This document shows, piece after piece, positions 28,601-38,087 of a stretch of 64,000 bases of DNA. Each line of letters begins with the position of its first letter. Positions within the stretch are counted from its first letter, which is position 1. The position numbers were made by a program, and so were the translations under genes. The notes under the pieces were generated by a model. It was given only the letters and a program-made list of their open reading frames with translations, was not told the DNA's origin and searched no databases. Source of the DNA: Theileria orientalis strain Shintoku (lineage: Eukaryota > Apicomplexa > Aconoidasida > Piroplasmida > Theileriidae); assembly GCF_000740895.1 (NCBI RefSeq), contig NC_025262.1, positions 1 to 64,000 on the forward strand, written 5' to 3'.

Positions 28601-30948
28601 CCTTCCAATTCAGAATCGACGATTTCAATTGTTTTACCGGAGGAAGCCAGAGGAATCGACTTTAGGGAAGGAGAACTGGGTGTTGCTGGCAAGGTAGACG
28701 GCAGAACTGGCGCGTCCTGCATTTTCATAACCTCCTCAGGGCTCTTCCACTCATCGTTGTGATTGATAAAAACGTGCGGAGTATTTTGAATGAAAACACT
28801 CATGATGATCGGCGAAATTACATCGAAATAGAGAACCGTTGGGAAGTTGTCTCCGTATAGAAGGTTATCATAGCTCCAGGCCACCTTATCGTTGTACTTT
28901 ACCTCCGTGCACAGGTGGTTGTGCTTAAATCTGTACTCAAACATCAGGCCGTAGTGAATGACGTCGTAGGCCTTGGAGTTGTTGGTGTACAATTGTCCGT
29001 AGTGCTGAGTAATCACTTTTATCTTGTTGTACACGGCATAGAACTCGTCGTAGTGTATGAACTTGAACTTGTTTTCTACGCACCCGTAGAGGTAGTAGCA
29101 GCCTTCGAACTCGAACAGAATCACAGGGGTGTCTTTACGCAAACATATAGACTTAGGATAAACGTTTTCAGGATTTGCGCTGTATTTCCATACCTCCTTA
29201 CCTCCGTATTTAAGTTCCACGCATCTGTTATTGTTGGTGAACTTAAACAGGAACCCATACGTGTACTCTTCGAAAGAAAATTTGGTTCGGTCGTTTACAG
29301 AAATTAGATTTGTTGGCGTGGAAGTTGTAATTTCGACAGGTTCTGAAATGTTAAGCCTGTTTGGTTGAAATTGAGCGGCTATTTGTGGATGAGCTTGAGG
29401 TTGCGCTGGTCTTGCTTGAGCCTGGGGCAGTTGAGCTTGAGGTTGAGCAGGACGGGCCTGTGCCTGAGGCTGTTGGACTTGAGCTTGAGGTTGCGGTGGA
29501 CTTGCTTGAGCCTGCGGCTGTTGAGCTTGAGGTTGAGCAGGACGGGCCTGTGCCTGAGGCTGTTGGACTTGAGCTTGAGGTTGCGGTGGACTTGCTTGAG
29601 CCTGCGGCTGTTGAGCTTGAGGTTGAGCAGGACGGGCCTGTGCCTGAGGCTGTTGGACTTGAGCTTGAGGTTGCGGTGGACTTGCTTGAGCCTGCGGCTG
29701 TTGAGCTTGAGGTTGAGCAGGACGGGCCTGTGCCTGAGGCTGTTGGACTTGAGCTTGAGGTTGCAGTGGACTTGATTGAGGCTGAGGCTGTTGAGCAGGA
29801 CGGGCCTGTGGCTGTGCCTGTTGGACTTGAGCTTGGGGTTGCGCTGGAGGACTTGGAACTGAGAGGTCTATATCGCTTCCAGCATCAGATTCGAGTGGAG
29901 CTGAGGCAATAGTATCAATTCTCGACGGCTTAACAATTGGTTTTTTAGAAGGTGCTTCAGGTTGGGGTACTGGGTCTCGCGTTCCTTTATCAGCCTTGGA
30001 ATCCTGTTGAGCCTTAGCTTCAGTGGGACTAGCAGGAGAGTGAGTATCGTGAAGGTCAATATCCGTCCCGCTTTCCGCATCAGTTGTTGAGTCAGTATCA
30101 CTCAAAAACTTAATGGTTTGAGGAGAACTTGTAGAAGGAGAGGCAGTTGCAGATGGAGTTGCAGTTGCAGTTGGAGTCTGTTGTTTAGGTTGATTGCCGA
30201 TTGGAGCTGCTGCAACCGGAATGGCTTTAATTTGCCTTGAGCCCTGATCTGGAGCCGGACCTTGTTTTGGTGGCTGTTGTCTAGGCTGCGGGGTAGAGGT
30301 AGCAGATGCATCAACGGGGACAGCTTTGACCTGTCTTGTAGCTTGTGCCTGTGGTTGTCCTTGAGGTTGAGATTGATTTTGAGCCTGAGGTTTCATATCT
30401 TCGTCATCGTCGAGTGATATTGAAACTTGTTTTGGAGCACCTTGAGAGGCTCCAGTTTGAGCCACTCGTTGTCTAGGCTGCGGGCTAGAGGAAGCAGATG
30501 CATCAACGGGGACAGCTTTGACCTGTCTTGTAGCTTGTGCCTGTGGTTGTCCTTGAGGTTGAGATTGATTTTGAGCCTGAGGCTTCATATCTTCGTCGTC
30601 ATCGAGTGATATTGTTACTTGTTTTGGAGCACCTTGAGACCCTCCTGTTTGAGACACTCGTTGCCTGGGCTGTGGATTTGGTCCTGATGTTGAACCACCC
30701 CTAGGTGCTGCCTCTCGAGGTTCATCGTCATCAACCAAACTAAAAGTAGTTGAGGACGATCCAGCGCTCTGATTAGAATTTAAATGAGCATGAGGAAAAC
30801 TTAAACTTTGTTTTTGCGATAAACTTGTAGAAGAGTCTTGTTGCGATAATACTTTGGTTTTTTGGCTTTCATTTGCGTCTATGAATTTCTTTCCGTAACA
30901 TAACAACAAAAATAACAATAAGGACTTAAAAATGATACATTTGTCCAT
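25663..30948 (-). CDS. SVSP-type secreted FAINT-repeat protein A1 (1761 aa)
   Basis: Class-A signal peptide (MDKCIIFKSLLLFLLLCYGK then KFIDANE). Residues about 30-515 are disordered and Gln/Pro/Ala/Ser-rich. They include a ~64-residue repeat with an acidic ISLDDDEDM core, and four 30-residue Gln/Pro/Ala repeats at about 386-506. From about 545 to the C-terminus come roughly nine FAINT domains, two first, then an acidic linker (about 750-895, with TIEIVDSELEG), then the rest, each with the family pattern of a '(I/L)D(I/L)' strand, (I/V)xxW and a closing strand before W. The architecture is that of subtelomeric SVSPs, which are secreted by the intracellular parasite; the function of individual members is not established. 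Closest neighbour in kind is A2 at 38088. A copy of its 3' part lies at 18281. Confidence 0.92.
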   Translation of the reverse strand: MDKCIIFKSLLLFLLLCYGKKFIDANESQKTKVLSQQDSSTSLSQKQSLSFPHAHLNSNQSAGSSSTTFSLVDDDEPREAAPRGGSTSGPNPQPRQRVSQTGGSQGAPKQVTISLDDDEDMKPQAQNQSQPQGQPQAQATRQVKAVPVDASASSSPQPRQRVAQTGASQGAPKQVSISLDDDEDMKPQAQNQSQPQGQPQAQATRQVKAVPVDASATSTPQPRQQPPKQGPAPDQGSRQIKAIPVAAAPIGNQPKQQTPTATATPSATASPSTSSPQTIKFLSDTDSTTDAESGTDIDLHDTHSPASPTEAKAQQDSKADKGTRDPVPQPEAPSKKPIVKPSRIDTIASAPLESDAGSDIDLSVPSPPAQPQAQVQQAQPQARPAQQPQPQSSPLQPQAQVQQPQAQARPAQPQAQQPQAQASPPQPQAQVQQPQAQARPAQPQAQQPQAQASPPQPQAQVQQPQAQARPAQPQAQQPQAQASPPQPQAQVQQPQAQARPAQPQAQLPQAQARPAQPQAHPQIAAQFQPNRLNISEPVEITTSTPTNLISVNDRTKFSFEEYTYGFLFKFTNNNRCVELKYGGKEVWKYSANPENVYPKSICLRKDTPVILFEFEGCYYLYGCVENKFKFIHYDEFYAVYNKIKVITQHYGQLYTNNSKAYDVIHYGLMFEYRFKHNHLCTEVKYNDKVAWSYDNLLYGDNFPTVLYFDVISPIIMSVFIQNTPHVFINHNDEWKSPEEVMKMQDAPVLPSTLPATPSSPSLKSIPLASSGKTIEIVDSELEGPASVAPPRSTHDLPDTDVGSDIELADSASVIQTPKPAEPRRQRAPFIKPVQVQQPTTTTAFDEDGVDLNLTGDIEVTELRRPTRPKRDPEEGDFDEFLLEPKDLDEDTLFVHRQPVKLVSLDIQDTQTTRFINYSYDVITKTHIYTPKPSYSISEVKMDDYVFWKATNDNYGFGVIFIENLNNKPFLKVFIPEKEDLADEEKAQIIEKEIFERTGQKPSGPPEADDVLIPLEAPASEQEPHEQEDSTQKKMPILVDIKKKDSTEQYEYSKRNSECGMYTPKHNFIFKLVKAGRMIGSDVEIWCPESEDEYVSKVFIDLIGILSNTFNVTLFLVNGNVKHFTLLNDRWIEVDPATLLDISKTQSTYEYDVAKDERNDIVTFTPRGHFLFKGVKRTQGLTGLNKSVVDIWNAMSKCDFARKAVVKSTKKAEKYLLLYLIGGGYKLFYRSHKGKIWRDESTNLSSFNNLKTYGIDLDQESMDKVVTDKYLSLRMTDGLKIPVTLNIDNKKNTNEFYYLVNGPIVSYVPKHNIVFDNVVFKSNVFDVAIWNAADAYQYAYRVVMGNNPWNPYKKRSMALILLNGNFTFFEEFEDYVDWRNTTDTRYSLLNLKMYTMGRDMNGRYRQIESGEFKINSLAFLYGYTFNPGVECLEIRYRNLPIWKYSDNPRGGFPRGIYLNIANNGFYIKYFDRWMFVDMDIARAKYAKATPTVLKTQPETPKTYALSCPLLVTNIRVTTMIGDKPFVHNLTHFTLLEGYLVSTFDFIEKLIKVEYADKIVWKHKIIRYGTRYPNKLYFDHLGYLIVSFTDNWYYVYEYSVEMWKIVCKNEIDKPDDLPGMAIITDEVQPLLNEHPSFQIPSMPEPPEDVEQQHINFQAEVHRPTQPPVNLVPPADKSLITLDLQVLSDDRYEISYSENKVVYRARAPNLFRMVKSGNDILWQASRNEYPYKVIYKEVDGKDKLKVFFPTDESPILGKIRSERR
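29431..29790 (-). repeat. 90-bp coding tandem repeat in SVSP A1
   Basis: Four in-frame copies of a 90-bp unit begin at 29431, 29521, 29611 and 29701 (30 residues, PQAQVQQPQAQARPAQPQAQ core), the last slightly diverged. They are almost identical, so copy number probably varies between isolates. Confidence 0.95.
30277..30670 (-). repeat. 192-bp coding repeat in SVSP A1
   Basis: GTCTAGGCTGCGG recurs at 30279 and 30471, with a diverged form at 30663, giving a 192-bp (64-residue) period. The unit encodes PQPRQRV, QTG.SQGAPKQV, an acidic SLDDDEDM stretch and a Gln/Pro tail. Confidence 0.9.
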
Positions 30949-30992
30949 TCATTTGTTGTTATGTTGAATTTATATGGTTAAATCCTGTCTCT
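30949..30992 (-). promoter_or_regulatory. Conserved class-A 5' flank (SVSP A1)
   Basis: The ~44 bp immediately upstream of the ATG (TCATTTGTTGTTATGTT, then GGTTAAATCC) are nearly the same in A1 and A2 (41037-41080), whereas sequence further upstream is unrelated for about 190 bp. Likely 5' UTR and core promoter; the exact element is not defined. Confidence 0.45.
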
Positions 30993-31180
30993 ATAGTAAA
31001 GGAAGTATCAAAATCTCATAATTTACAGCAAAATTTATGCATACGTCTAATAGATTATATAGAAATATCAATAATGGATATAATCAATAAAATTTCTATA
31101 ATAACCCTTTATCAATTTATTTTTACAAAATTCGTTATTTCTTAAGGGGAAATCGAACGTAAAAACATGTAGTCCACCAC

Positions 31181-32217
31181 ATGCAAGGATTCCTAGTTTT
31201 TATTAAGTTAAATCTTTGAATATCGTTGATGTAAGCTCATTAATAAATTAAATTAAATAAATATGCAATGTTCAAATGACTGATTAAATATTAATGTGAG
31301 CCTGTTCTGTGAGCAGGTCATTTGATTGTGCTACGTATATGTGTTAGATTGCCTACGGGTACGCCTCGTACAAATATTTTATAATGATTGACTTTATATG
31401 CGTTTATATTTAATAAAAAGCCATTGACGTCCTTTACAACTGTGTACTCTGGTTTAATATGGGCACTACATGGGTGACATGTATATGTCAATTTTGCCTT
31501 TTTTTTCATATTAATTATTCATTAAAACCACTACCAATATATATGATATATTTGTTTATGTTTATTTGTTAATGTTCCACTGCCACATAGTAACCATAAA
31601 CACAACTTGATTAAGTGTGTTAAGTGTACCTATATACATAGATTCCTCTTATCACATACATTTATGTATTTTAATTTATGTATTTAACCCACCCATGTTA
31701 TGTACTCAATCAACATCCTATTTCACCTTGTGTGACTGTACGGTATTGTTGATAATATCCATGTTGTATATCATGATTCTTATTACTCATGGGGAGCGTA
31801 TATACATATATTACTGTATTCTACGCATATTATTCATCTAACATATATTGCTGTACTCTTAATACACCTCATTCAACATTATTGTTACTCTACTCTACAC
31901 ATACCACTCATCTAACTTGTTTGTTGCTGAACTCTACACATACCACTCATTCAACTTAATTGTTACTGTACTCTTAATACAGCTCCATCACACCGACTAC
32001 CACACCTACTTGCTAACTTACGCATCAAAGTCTGCTACTCAATATAACTACCTACGTGGACGGGAGCACGGATGGTAACTAGTGGATAGGGTTAGTTTTA
32101 CAACATTGAGTTGCACATCTATGGTACAAACAGCGTGATTACTGGCGGTGAATCTTACTGTTACAATTTAAATCCCGAGTTAAAACTGCATTTGGTTCGT
32201 TCTGCTCACATTCCACT
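31181..32217. repeat. 1037-bp intergenic duplication, copy 1
   Basis: Aligns without gaps to 41275-42311 (offset 10094). Only two substitutions were seen on reading: 31295 T/G and 31646 C/G. Both ends are sharp: sequence is unrelated directly before ATGCAAGGATTCCTAG and after CACATTCCACT. It holds a 63-codon minus-strand frame (31318-31509) and a 74-codon plus-strand frame without features of a gene. Confidence 0.96.
31318..31509 (-). CDS. Small hypothetical ORF (63 aa) in duplicated block, copy 1
   Basis: ATG at 31509, TGA at 31318. It starts MKKKAKLTYTCHPCSAHIKP, with a CxxC pair and no low complexity. The same protein is encoded at 41412-41603. No signal peptide and no family recognised. 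The identity of the two copies is not evidence of coding, because the whole block is identical. Confidence 0.22.
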   Translation of the reverse strand: MKKKAKLTYTCHPCSAHIKPEYTVVKDVNGFLLNINAYKVNHYKIFVRGVPVGNLTHIRSTIK

Positions 32218-32268
32218 TTACACTTATATCGATCTTCCGTGATTTAATCGATTTACAAAGCTACATTT

Positions 32269-35200
32269 TTAATAGTATGACGGTGTCTTATCTTCGATTA
32301 CGAAGTTGTAGACATCGTCGGAGAACTCGAAGAAGTACTTGTTCGTCTCAAGGTTAAACGTGATTTTGGTCGGGTGGTTTCCGCTGAGCTGCGGGTCGAC
32401 GTTCCACAGCTTTCGGTTTCTGTGTCTCACTTTAACGCATCGCGCGTTTTGGTAGAAAACCACAACGTACTTGTAAATTCCTCTTAGGTTAGAGCCTGGT
32501 TTCTCGACCTTCCAGTGTGCGTAGATGTCGAACTTGTTGTTGTTGTTCAGCTCGTAGTTGCCGAATTCGTCCATGGTGATGATTTCTATAACATCGGCAA
32601 TTTCAGAGGTCGTTTCCGACCATCTAACTTTTGCGAATGGCCTCAGGATCATCGTGCTCAGGTATGTCACTTCGCAGCCGTTGATGAAGTGGATCGTCAC
32701 CTCGGTATCAGTTGATATTTTGCTGAAACGATTTACCACAACTCTGTCTGCGTAGTTCGTCGGGTTATCGGTCGACCAAATATCCGTCGACATACAGCGG
32801 TACTTGTTCGCGTACGAAATTTTAACCTTGTTGAAAAGGAATCTATCCATGGCCATGTACGTATCAACGTTGTTCTTTCTTGAGAACAGGAAGCTGTCGG
32901 TTGAGCCTTTTTTAAACACGTCAAGTTCGGCGATTCTTTCTACGGAGGCCCTGATCCTCTTCCACTTGTACCCGTTAAACTTGTAAATGTGGAAGTGGTT
33001 CCTGTTGAAGACTAAGGAAATCATTAGGATGTCTGAGTAAAACTTCGCCGATTGCGGATATGGGTCGTCCGGCTGTCTCCTCCAGATAGTGGATCCGTTA
33101 CACCGCACTCCTGCCACCTTTCCTTGGTCGTAGTCGTACTGGATCTTGAACGGCTGCGAGGGATCATAGAACTCGGCTGGAGGCTCTTCGCGCCTGTGCG
33201 TTCTCGGCTCCATGGACTCCCTAGGCTCCCACGGTTCTCTAAATCCATATTTGGACGGCTCATGTGATCTGTGATGCCTGTGTCTATCTTGGGGCATGTC
33301 ATACCCATCGTGGTATCTATCGTCGAATCTATCGTATCTTTCATGATACGTATCTTGGTGCTTATGTTGATATCTGTCGCGAGACTTATGGTAGTGTCGG
33401 TCTGCAGGTCTGTGTCTCTCTGCACGTGTGTGTCCTCTGTGATGTTTGTCATGTGTGCGTGGATCTCTAAATCTTGCTTGATCAAGATCTGAGTCGAATG
33501 ACTCAGCATACTTTGCTTTACGTTGGGCCTGGGGTGCTCTTGGGTCATGCTGGGGGAAGTATACTCTAAACTTGGATTCACCGTATTTGTCCGTCTTCAC
33601 CACCACTTGGTCTGGATAGTTTCCGTCCTTAGAGAACCAAACGGTATCCATTCCTTGCTTAACCATATAGAATAGGTAAGGTTTCCTCGCGGTGAAAATA
33701 TTGGCGTTCCTGCGGTGGTCGAATCTGTGCTTGACGATGTCAGTTCCACGTCTGTTATTCACATCAAGGATAATTAGGTTATCGTCGATTCTTCTATGGC
33801 TCTCGTCTTCAGAGAAGCTGGATAAGGCCACGTCTTGAACGTGAGGGGCCATAACCACGGTCTTGGGAACGCCTGGGTCCTTAATTTCAAAATCGGTGCC
33901 ACTAGCTTGAGTCGGTGAGTGTGCAGGCTGAGGTCCGGTGAATGGTCTGGAGTCAGAGACATAAAAGTCGGCTCCTTGTTGCTGAGGCCCTGCTGCATGT
34001 CTATGTGCGTCGCCTTCGCCTTCAGATTGGAGCGGAATTGATAACACAGACGTTCTGCGTTGTCCCGCTCCTTCGGGACCACTATCCAAAGGAATGCCCG
34101 CGGGTTGTGGCCCTCTGGCTGCTCTGGGTATATGTCCCTCGCGATCCGAGTCGAGAGGAATCGCTGTGACATCCTTTTTGACAGGCGCTCCTTCAGAATC
34201 AGTTCCAATAGGGACGCTGAGTGGTCGAGGCCCCCCTACAGATCTGGGCGCCCCTGCTTCGGTATCTGTATCAAGGGGAATTGCGGTTGTCCTAGGGGCT
34301 CGAGGAGCATGTCCCTCAGTGTCAGTATCCAAAGGAATTGCTGCTTTAGCTCTAGCGATCATAGGTGGAGCTCCCCCCTCGTTATCGGTCTCAAGTGGAT
34401 GTGCAGCCCTGGGTCTTGCCATGACCCTAGGCGCGGCACCTTCGTTATCCGTCTCAAGAGGTATTGCAGATTTAGCTCTGGGGATAGCTGCTGGAGCTCC
34501 TCCTTCGTTATCTGTCTCAAGTGGATGTGCAGCCCTGGGTCTTGCCATGACCCTAGGCGCGGCACCTTCGTTATCCGTCTCAAGAGGTATTGCAGATTTA
34601 GCTCTGGGGATAGCTGCTGGAGCTCCTCCTTCGTTATCCGTCTCAAGAGGTATTGCAGATTTAGCTCTGGGGATAGCTGCTGGAGCTCCTCCCTCGTTAT
34701 CAGTCTCAAGGGGATTTGCTGCCCTGGCTCTAGGCATTACACGAGGCGCTCCTCCTTCGTTATCGGTCTCCAGAGGTATTGCCGCTTTAGCTCTGGGCAT
34801 AGCTGCTGGTGCTCCACCTTCGTTATCAGTTTCTAGTGGCACAGATACAGCTTTCGGTCCTTCAGACTTACGTCTTCTTCTTCCTCCGTATTCGGCCTCT
34901 GACATAACCTCCTCAACTTCCATTGCAGAACCGTCGGGTAGTGCGACTTGTTTTACTGAAGCTAGAGTCTTAAGTTTTTGTCGAGACCCGCCCTCTTCAA
35001 CGTCAGAATCTAGGGGAATGCTAACGGACTTCGGTCCTGCAGTAGGAGAGGACCTTGGACTTCTACCGTGCACAATTTCAACATCCGTCTCCAGAGGCGC
35101 TGTAGTTTTGGCCCTGGCGGTTCTCAGCATAGCTCCTTCATTGTCGGTCTGTATTGGGGGAGCAACAGCTTGCTGTCCTTCAGCCTTTCGTCTTCTTCTT

Positions 35201-37212
35201 CTACCGGCATCTTCGGCCTCGGACATTACCTCCTCGACTTCCATTGCCGAACCGTCGGATAGTGACACTTGCTTGATGACGGATGTAGTTTTCATACCTG
35301 CCCTGTTTCTACGTACTCGTCCTTCTTCGATATCGCTGTCGAGCGGGGGGTTGGGCTGACCCATTTTAGATAGATCAACCAATCTATTTGGGTCGGGCTG
35401 ATTCTTATCGCCAAAGTCTACAGTGCGGGACTGTAATGCGTTCAGGTCTTGCGGCGGGTTGTTTTGCGATGTTTCTTCGTCGGTTTGCACGGGGGGTATG
35501 TTTGCTGGTTTATTGGTTTCATCTTTGTGCACAAGATACCACTTGTCGGCCTGTTGATCAAAAACGTACACATAGTACCAGTTTGGATCGAAATCGACAA
35601 AGAAATTTTTAGTTTTAATGTTATACACAATTGATTTTGGGAAGTGCGATTGGAAGTCATTCCTGCGGGCCCATACAGGCTTTTGTTGATACCTTAAGGA
35701 GATGCACATTGAACCAGGTACAAACTTATACTGTCTCAAATAATAATGCTCTATGACTCTGTACTGTGACGCATCGTTTACGTTGGCCGTATTGTTCTGT
35801 GAGTCGTACGTCACCAGTTCCAGCTGGTCATCATGGAAATCCTTGATGACTTGAGAGTCAAATTTCCACATGTTATCGAACTTGTACACCAGGTAGAACG
35901 AGACAAAGTCCACAACCACCATCATGACGTCTTTGTGGAAGTAAATTCTTTTCGGGTAGTAGTTTCCGAAATTCGCTGCGTACTTCCACAGATACTGATT
36001 TTGGTAGATGACGCCAGCGCAGAATACATCTGGATAGAATTCATAGTAGAAGATGTTCAGTTCATCAAAGGTTTTAATAGAGTATTTGGTTTCGTCCGTT
36101 AATGTTTGAGCACATGTTGCGTCTGTTCCAATTTCAATTTTCACGTTTGATGGGTCCATCTGACTCTTGACGTTGGTGATGTGGGATCCCAGTTGCCATT
36201 TCCTGTTAACCAGCCTGTACGTGTATGTCTGGTTTTTGGTTGCGATAAGTACGTGTGGTGGCGCTGTAATACTGAACTCGACATTAGTTGGGAAGTCTTG
36301 CATTTCTCCCATCTTCCAAATAGTGTTGTTTACAAACTTTACTTCTACACATTGCGCCTGGTCGGCGAAGTTATATATGTAACCGTCCTGGCCTACGTAT
36401 ATGCTGTATTGCGAGGTATCGTCCACGTTCATCACCCCGTTTGTCGTAGTGACAAAGTGGAGGTTTGCGTGGAAATTTTGATGCGATGGTCCAAGGCGGT
36501 CTTGTGTAAATACTTGCCCTGGTGCTGTGAATGAGGTTACTGCTAAACGACGATCTGGTGCTAACGATGCTGTTTGAGCTTGGCCGAGTTGCGGGAGTTG
36601 CGGTTGCACTTGCCCTAGTTGCGGCAGTTGAGGTTGAGCTTGGCCTAGTTGAGGCAGTGCGACCTGCGTCCCTCCTGATGAAGCTAACGGCTGTTGAAAC
36701 AGAGGAACGGCTGGTCGGGCTCCCATCTTAAAATCCTCGCCTTCTGTGGACGCAGATGTTGCATATGGATACACCATCCTGTATCTATCCGCTCCAGCAG
36801 CCATTGTGTTGACTATCATCTGCTTTCCGGCCGGCCCACCACCCGAAGTCCATACTAGTTGGCCTCCTTCGTATGCTTCAGTAAACACAAACTGATCATT
36901 TGCAGTGTATGTATCTATTCCGTTTTCAGACTTATACAGGTATTGATTCGTGTTGAACTTATTGTCTATAATTAGTTGTATAGCAGTGGGAATATTTTGA
37001 GCAGTTTGGTTAAAACTTTGAGGAACTGAACCTTGTGTATATACAGCTCCTCCGGGATTTAAACTGGGTTGAAAAGCCCCTAATTTCGGGACCGCGGCAC
37101 CTAATGTAGGAAGGCTGGCTAATGGAACATCGACTGCAAATACTGCAGTTTTTCCGCCATGCCCCCAAAAACTATAAATTAATAAATAGATTAATATACT
37201 ACATAGGCTCAT
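32269..37212 (-). CDS. SVSP-type secreted FAINT-repeat protein B1 (1647 aa)
   Basis: Class-B signal peptide (MSLCSILIYLLIYSFWGHGG). One FAINT domain lies at about 45-130, a Gln/Leu/Pro linker with LPQLGQ(A/V)QPQ repeats at about 185-215, and three FAINT domains at about 225-560. A long charged linker (about 600-1140) carries some twenty short PL(E/D)(T/S)D.EG repeats, including three AKSAIPLETDNEG. Then come one FAINT domain (about 1147-1220), an Arg/His/Tyr/Asp-rich basic block (about 1225-1345), and three to four FAINT domains to the C-terminus. B2 at 42359 has the same order of parts and closely similar FAINT domains, so the two are tandem paralogues. It has a CCCCCAT element 49 bp upstream. 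Family role: secreted protein of the intracellular stage; host target unknown. Confidence 0.92.
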   Translation of the reverse strand: MSLCSILIYLLIYSFWGHGGKTAVFAVDVPLASLPTLGAAVPKLGAFQPSLNPGGAVYTQGSVPQSFNQTAQNIPTAIQLIIDNKFNTNQYLYKSENGIDTYTANDQFVFTEAYEGGQLVWTSGGGPAGKQMIVNTMAAGADRYRMVYPYATSASTEGEDFKMGARPAVPLFQQPLASSGGTQVALPQLGQAQPQLPQLGQVQPQLPQLGQAQTASLAPDRRLAVTSFTAPGQVFTQDRLGPSHQNFHANLHFVTTTNGVMNVDDTSQYSIYVGQDGYIYNFADQAQCVEVKFVNNTIWKMGEMQDFPTNVEFSITAPPHVLIATKNQTYTYRLVNRKWQLGSHITNVKSQMDPSNVKIEIGTDATCAQTLTDETKYSIKTFDELNIFYYEFYPDVFCAGVIYQNQYLWKYAANFGNYYPKRIYFHKDVMMVVVDFVSFYLVYKFDNMWKFDSQVIKDFHDDQLELVTYDSQNNTANVNDASQYRVIEHYYLRQYKFVPGSMCISLRYQQKPVWARRNDFQSHFPKSIVYNIKTKNFFVDFDPNWYYVYVFDQQADKWYLVHKDETNKPANIPPVQTDEETSQNNPPQDLNALQSRTVDFGDKNQPDPNRLVDLSKMGQPNPPLDSDIEEGRVRRNRAGMKTTSVIKQVSLSDGSAMEVEEVMSEAEDAGRRRRRKAEGQQAVAPPIQTDNEGAMLRTARAKTTAPLETDVEIVHGRSPRSSPTAGPKSVSIPLDSDVEEGGSRQKLKTLASVKQVALPDGSAMEVEEVMSEAEYGGRRRRKSEGPKAVSVPLETDNEGGAPAAMPRAKAAIPLETDNEGGAPRVMPRARAANPLETDNEGGAPAAIPRAKSAIPLETDNEGGAPAAIPRAKSAIPLETDNEGAAPRVMARPRAAHPLETDNEGGAPAAIPRAKSAIPLETDNEGAAPRVMARPRAAHPLETDNEGGAPPMIARAKAAIPLDTDTEGHAPRAPRTTAIPLDTDTEAGAPRSVGGPRPLSVPIGTDSEGAPVKKDVTAIPLDSDREGHIPRAARGPQPAGIPLDSGPEGAGQRRTSVLSIPLQSEGEGDAHRHAAGPQQQGADFYVSDSRPFTGPQPAHSPTQASGTDFEIKDPGVPKTVVMAPHVQDVALSSFSEDESHRRIDDNLIILDVNNRRGTDIVKHRFDHRRNANIFTARKPYLFYMVKQGMDTVWFSKDGNYPDQVVVKTDKYGESKFRVYFPQHDPRAPQAQRKAKYAESFDSDLDQARFRDPRTHDKHHRGHTRAERHRPADRHYHKSRDRYQHKHQDTYHERYDRFDDRYHDGYDMPQDRHRHHRSHEPSKYGFREPWEPRESMEPRTHRREEPPAEFYDPSQPFKIQYDYDQGKVAGVRCNGSTIWRRQPDDPYPQSAKFYSDILMISLVFNRNHFHIYKFNGYKWKRIRASVERIAELDVFKKGSTDSFLFSRKNNVDTYMAMDRFLFNKVKISYANKYRCMSTDIWSTDNPTNYADRVVVNRFSKISTDTEVTIHFINGCEVTYLSTMILRPFAKVRWSETTSEIADVIEIITMDEFGNYELNNNNKFDIYAHWKVEKPGSNLRGIYKYVVVFYQNARCVKVRHRNRKLWNVDPQLSGNHPTKITFNLETNKYFFEFSDDVYNFVIEDKTPSYY
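34360..34840 (-). repeat. 63-bp coding repeat in SVSP B1 linker
   Basis: Tandem 21-residue units ending PLETDNEGG(A)AP, in two forms (IPRAKSAI and MARPRAAH). Two alternating pairs give a 126-bp higher-order repeat at about 34380-34630. All copies stay in frame. Confidence 0.9.
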
Positions 37213-38087
37213 TCACTGTCATATGCGACATTTAAATATAAATATGAATTTTCGGTTAAGATGGGGGTGGAAGTCAAGAGATTTGCAAAATTTTACAAAT
37301 AAGAAGTGTTCGAATACATTTCTATGAATTTTGGCTGTATAAATAAATTTAAAATATTTATATGCCCATACTACCACATTTATTTATTAATTTTCCCCTC
37401 GAAGATATAACAAAAAATTTCTTAATTGCCTTCATGCCTACCTTCCTACCATATTTACACCTTTTGGCTCTTTATCCTTGAATTCCAACCGGTTTTTTGT
37501 ATTTTTATATATTTGCCACATAGAACCTCCTTAAGATCAATCTGTATTCTCATTTACTCTATTACACAGTTTTGCATTAGACATTTATAAAAAATAAACC
37601 TGATGATGCCATAACTTCGATCCATCTAATTAATTCCGACTCATATTAACATTATATATCAATTTCATCTCTAAATTAAGGGGAAAACGGCTTATAATAG
37701 TACATAAATCGACACATCTACAATATTTATTAATGCAGTTAAACAGATATAATTTTAAAAGAAATTAAAAAATCTCTTAATGAAATTTACGCAAATGAAT
37801 TCTTCCTAAATTTCCAGTGAATTGCGAATGGATTAAATTATCAACTGATTAAGCCCAACATGGCGATACCTTTGCATCCATGGAATCCCTTTCAAGATAA
37901 TCATTTCTCGACAGCCATTTCTAGAGACGAACGACTATAGTGGTCAATTGTCCTAGCAATAAGGGTTTTGTCTAACTTTCGAAATGTTGAAGGAATTAAA
38001 CTTTTGGCGTTTAAGTCCACATTTTAGTGTCAATGTGGATTAAGTCGCCTTTCCTCAATTTCTTTGCTCTCAGTATCGTATGATGGG
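37213..38087. other. Intergenic region B1/A2
   Basis: Upstream of B1 and downstream of A2. AT-rich; apart from the CCCCCAT element at 37261-37267 I see nothing in it. Confidence 0.6.
37261..37267 (-). promoter_or_regulatory. CCCCCAT element upstream of SVSP B1
   Basis: On the minus strand this reads CCCCCAT. Its end lies 49 bp from the first base of the ATG, the same spacing as at B2 and B3. C-rich CCCAT-type 'C-box' motifs are described as ApiAP2-linked elements in Theileria, as far as I recall. The element here is seen directly; its role is inferred. Confidence 0.5.

Larger units (their letters stand above)
30993..32268. other. Intergenic region A1/B1, mostly the duplicated block
   Basis: 31181-32217 is the first copy of a near-identical 1037-bp block (see its own entry). 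30993-31180 is AT-rich with no gene. The sequence forms the upstream region of A1 and the downstream region of B1. Confidence 0.7.

Noticed and set aside
29361..29912. 183-codon plus-strand frame
   Set aside because: Antisense shadow of the 90-bp Gln/Pro repeat in SVSP A1.
34094..35359. 421-codon plus-strand frame
   Set aside because: Antisense shadow of the repetitive linker of SVSP B1; Ser/Gly/Ala-rich translation without features.
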